Origin: Bacteroidales bacterium
GTDB taxonomy: Bacteria > Bacteroidota > Bacteroidia > Bacteroidales > UBA932
Direction of reading: 5' to 3'
Length of the DNA: 6,433 nucleotides
NCBI GenBank assembly: GCA_021443605.1
Contig: JABUTQ010000158.1
Span: forward strand, 1 to 6,433
The number at the start of each line of letters is the position of its first letter. The stretch's first letter is position 1. Shown here piece by piece: positions 6,123 through 6,433 of the stretch. The notes under the pieces were generated by a model that did not search any database, had not been told where the DNA came from, and saw only the letters and a program-made list of their open reading frames with translations. The translations under genes were made by a program, and so were the position numbers.

Positions 6123-6433
6123 CTACATATTTTCCAGTAGATGTTTGGGCAGTCGTGTTGTCTTGGACGTTTCCTCTTCCTTTTCAAAGATGATGCGCTC
6201 GGTGGCTTCGAGGCGTTTGTGCTGCTTCTCTTCCTCCTCGGCTTTCTGCTCGGCTTCGCGCCTCTTGCGCTCTGCTTCTGGGATGTAGTTGTGCAGCACG
6301 CCATACGATGTCATCAGTTCGGCAATCTGGTCATCGGTAAGTAGATGTCCGCCAGCCTTGTCATACCGCTTTTCTTGGTACGACTTCTCAGCCTTTTCAA
6401 GGAACTTGTCTCCATCAAAGGCTTCGCCGAATA
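6123..6433 (-). CDS. C-terminal end of an unidentified, highly charged protein (5' end outside window)
   Basis: Read on the minus strand, the frame starting at 6431 is open to a TAG at 6125-6123, giving 102 residues plus a partial codon at the edge. An ATG at 6314 lies inside it, but the frame continues upstream without a stop and with similar composition, so it is very likely internal. The visible part starts FGEAFDGDKFLEKAEKSYQE, continues through LLTDDQIAELMTSYGVLHNY, then turns into a Glu/Lys/Arg/Gln-rich helix (EAERKRREAEQKAEEEEKQ and onwards), which looks like a coiled coil of about 40 residues. The protein ends in a short basic segment. I do not recognise the family: the charged tail is low in information and similar tails occur on many unrelated proteins. 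Its end converges on hipA with a 182-base gap, so it is a separate transcription unit. Confidence 0.7.
   Translation of the reverse strand, partial: FGEAFDGDKFLEKAEKSYQEKRYDKAGGHLLTDDQIAELMTSYGVLHNYIPEAERKRREAEQKAEEEEKQHKRLEATERIIFEKEEETSKTTRLPKHLLENM

Noticed and set aside
6141..6344. Plus-strand hydrophobic 67-codon frame, could look like a small membrane protein
   Set aside because: Its Leu/Phe-rich stretch is the complement of the Glu/Lys codons of the minus-strand coiled coil, a common artefact.
1..6433. CRISPR array, tRNA, rRNA, insertion sequence or phage attachment site
   Set aside because: I found no regularly spaced repeats, cloverleaf-like segments, transposase genes or matching flanking direct repeats.

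Overview
The window looks like chromosomal DNA from a member of the Bacteroidota, most likely the Bacteroidales. Three things support this. There is an alpha-2-macroglobulin gene followed directly by a penicillin-binding protein 1C gene. A promoter matches the TTTG / TAnnTTTG pattern of that phylum. Start codons mostly lack a strong Shine-Dalgarno sequence. I cannot name the genus from sequence alone.

Layout. (1) 1-1431 (+) is the C-terminal part of an alpha-2-macroglobulin family protein, cut off by the left edge and carrying an intact CxEQ thioester motif. (2) 1391-3688 (+) is pbpC, a complete bifunctional glycosyltransferase/transpeptidase whose start lies inside the previous gene (41-base overlap). 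(3) 3692-3789 is a GTCATCCTGAGCG-type intergenic palindrome with an extra partial copy of its left end. (4) 3779-4183 (-) is a small acidic protein that I do not recognise. Its stop codon lies inside the palindrome. (5) 4184-4345 is an AT-rich divergent control region with one perfect 10+10 inverted repeat, a second weaker copy with the same spacing, extra half-sites and a good Bacteroidota promoter. (6) 4346-4690 and 4687-5940 (+) are a hipB-like repressor/antitoxin and a full-length HipA-family kinase, overlapping by ATGA. (7) 5941-6122 is non-coding and holds a small possible terminator. (8) 6123-6433 (-) is the C-terminal end of an unidentified, highly charged protein that runs off the right edge.

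How the parts work together. The A2M/PbpC pair is the known periplasmic defence and repair couple: the macroglobulin is thought to trap invading proteases, and PBP1C to repair peptidoglycan at the breach. The hipBA pair is a type II toxin-antitoxin (kinase) module. HipB probably represses it through the AGTATC-N6-GATACT sites, one of which overlaps the promoter. The divergent unknown gene faces the same control region, with one half-site touching its start codon. It is therefore the most interesting candidate here for an undescribed third partner. That link is an inference from layout only. Everything else is readily assigned to known families.
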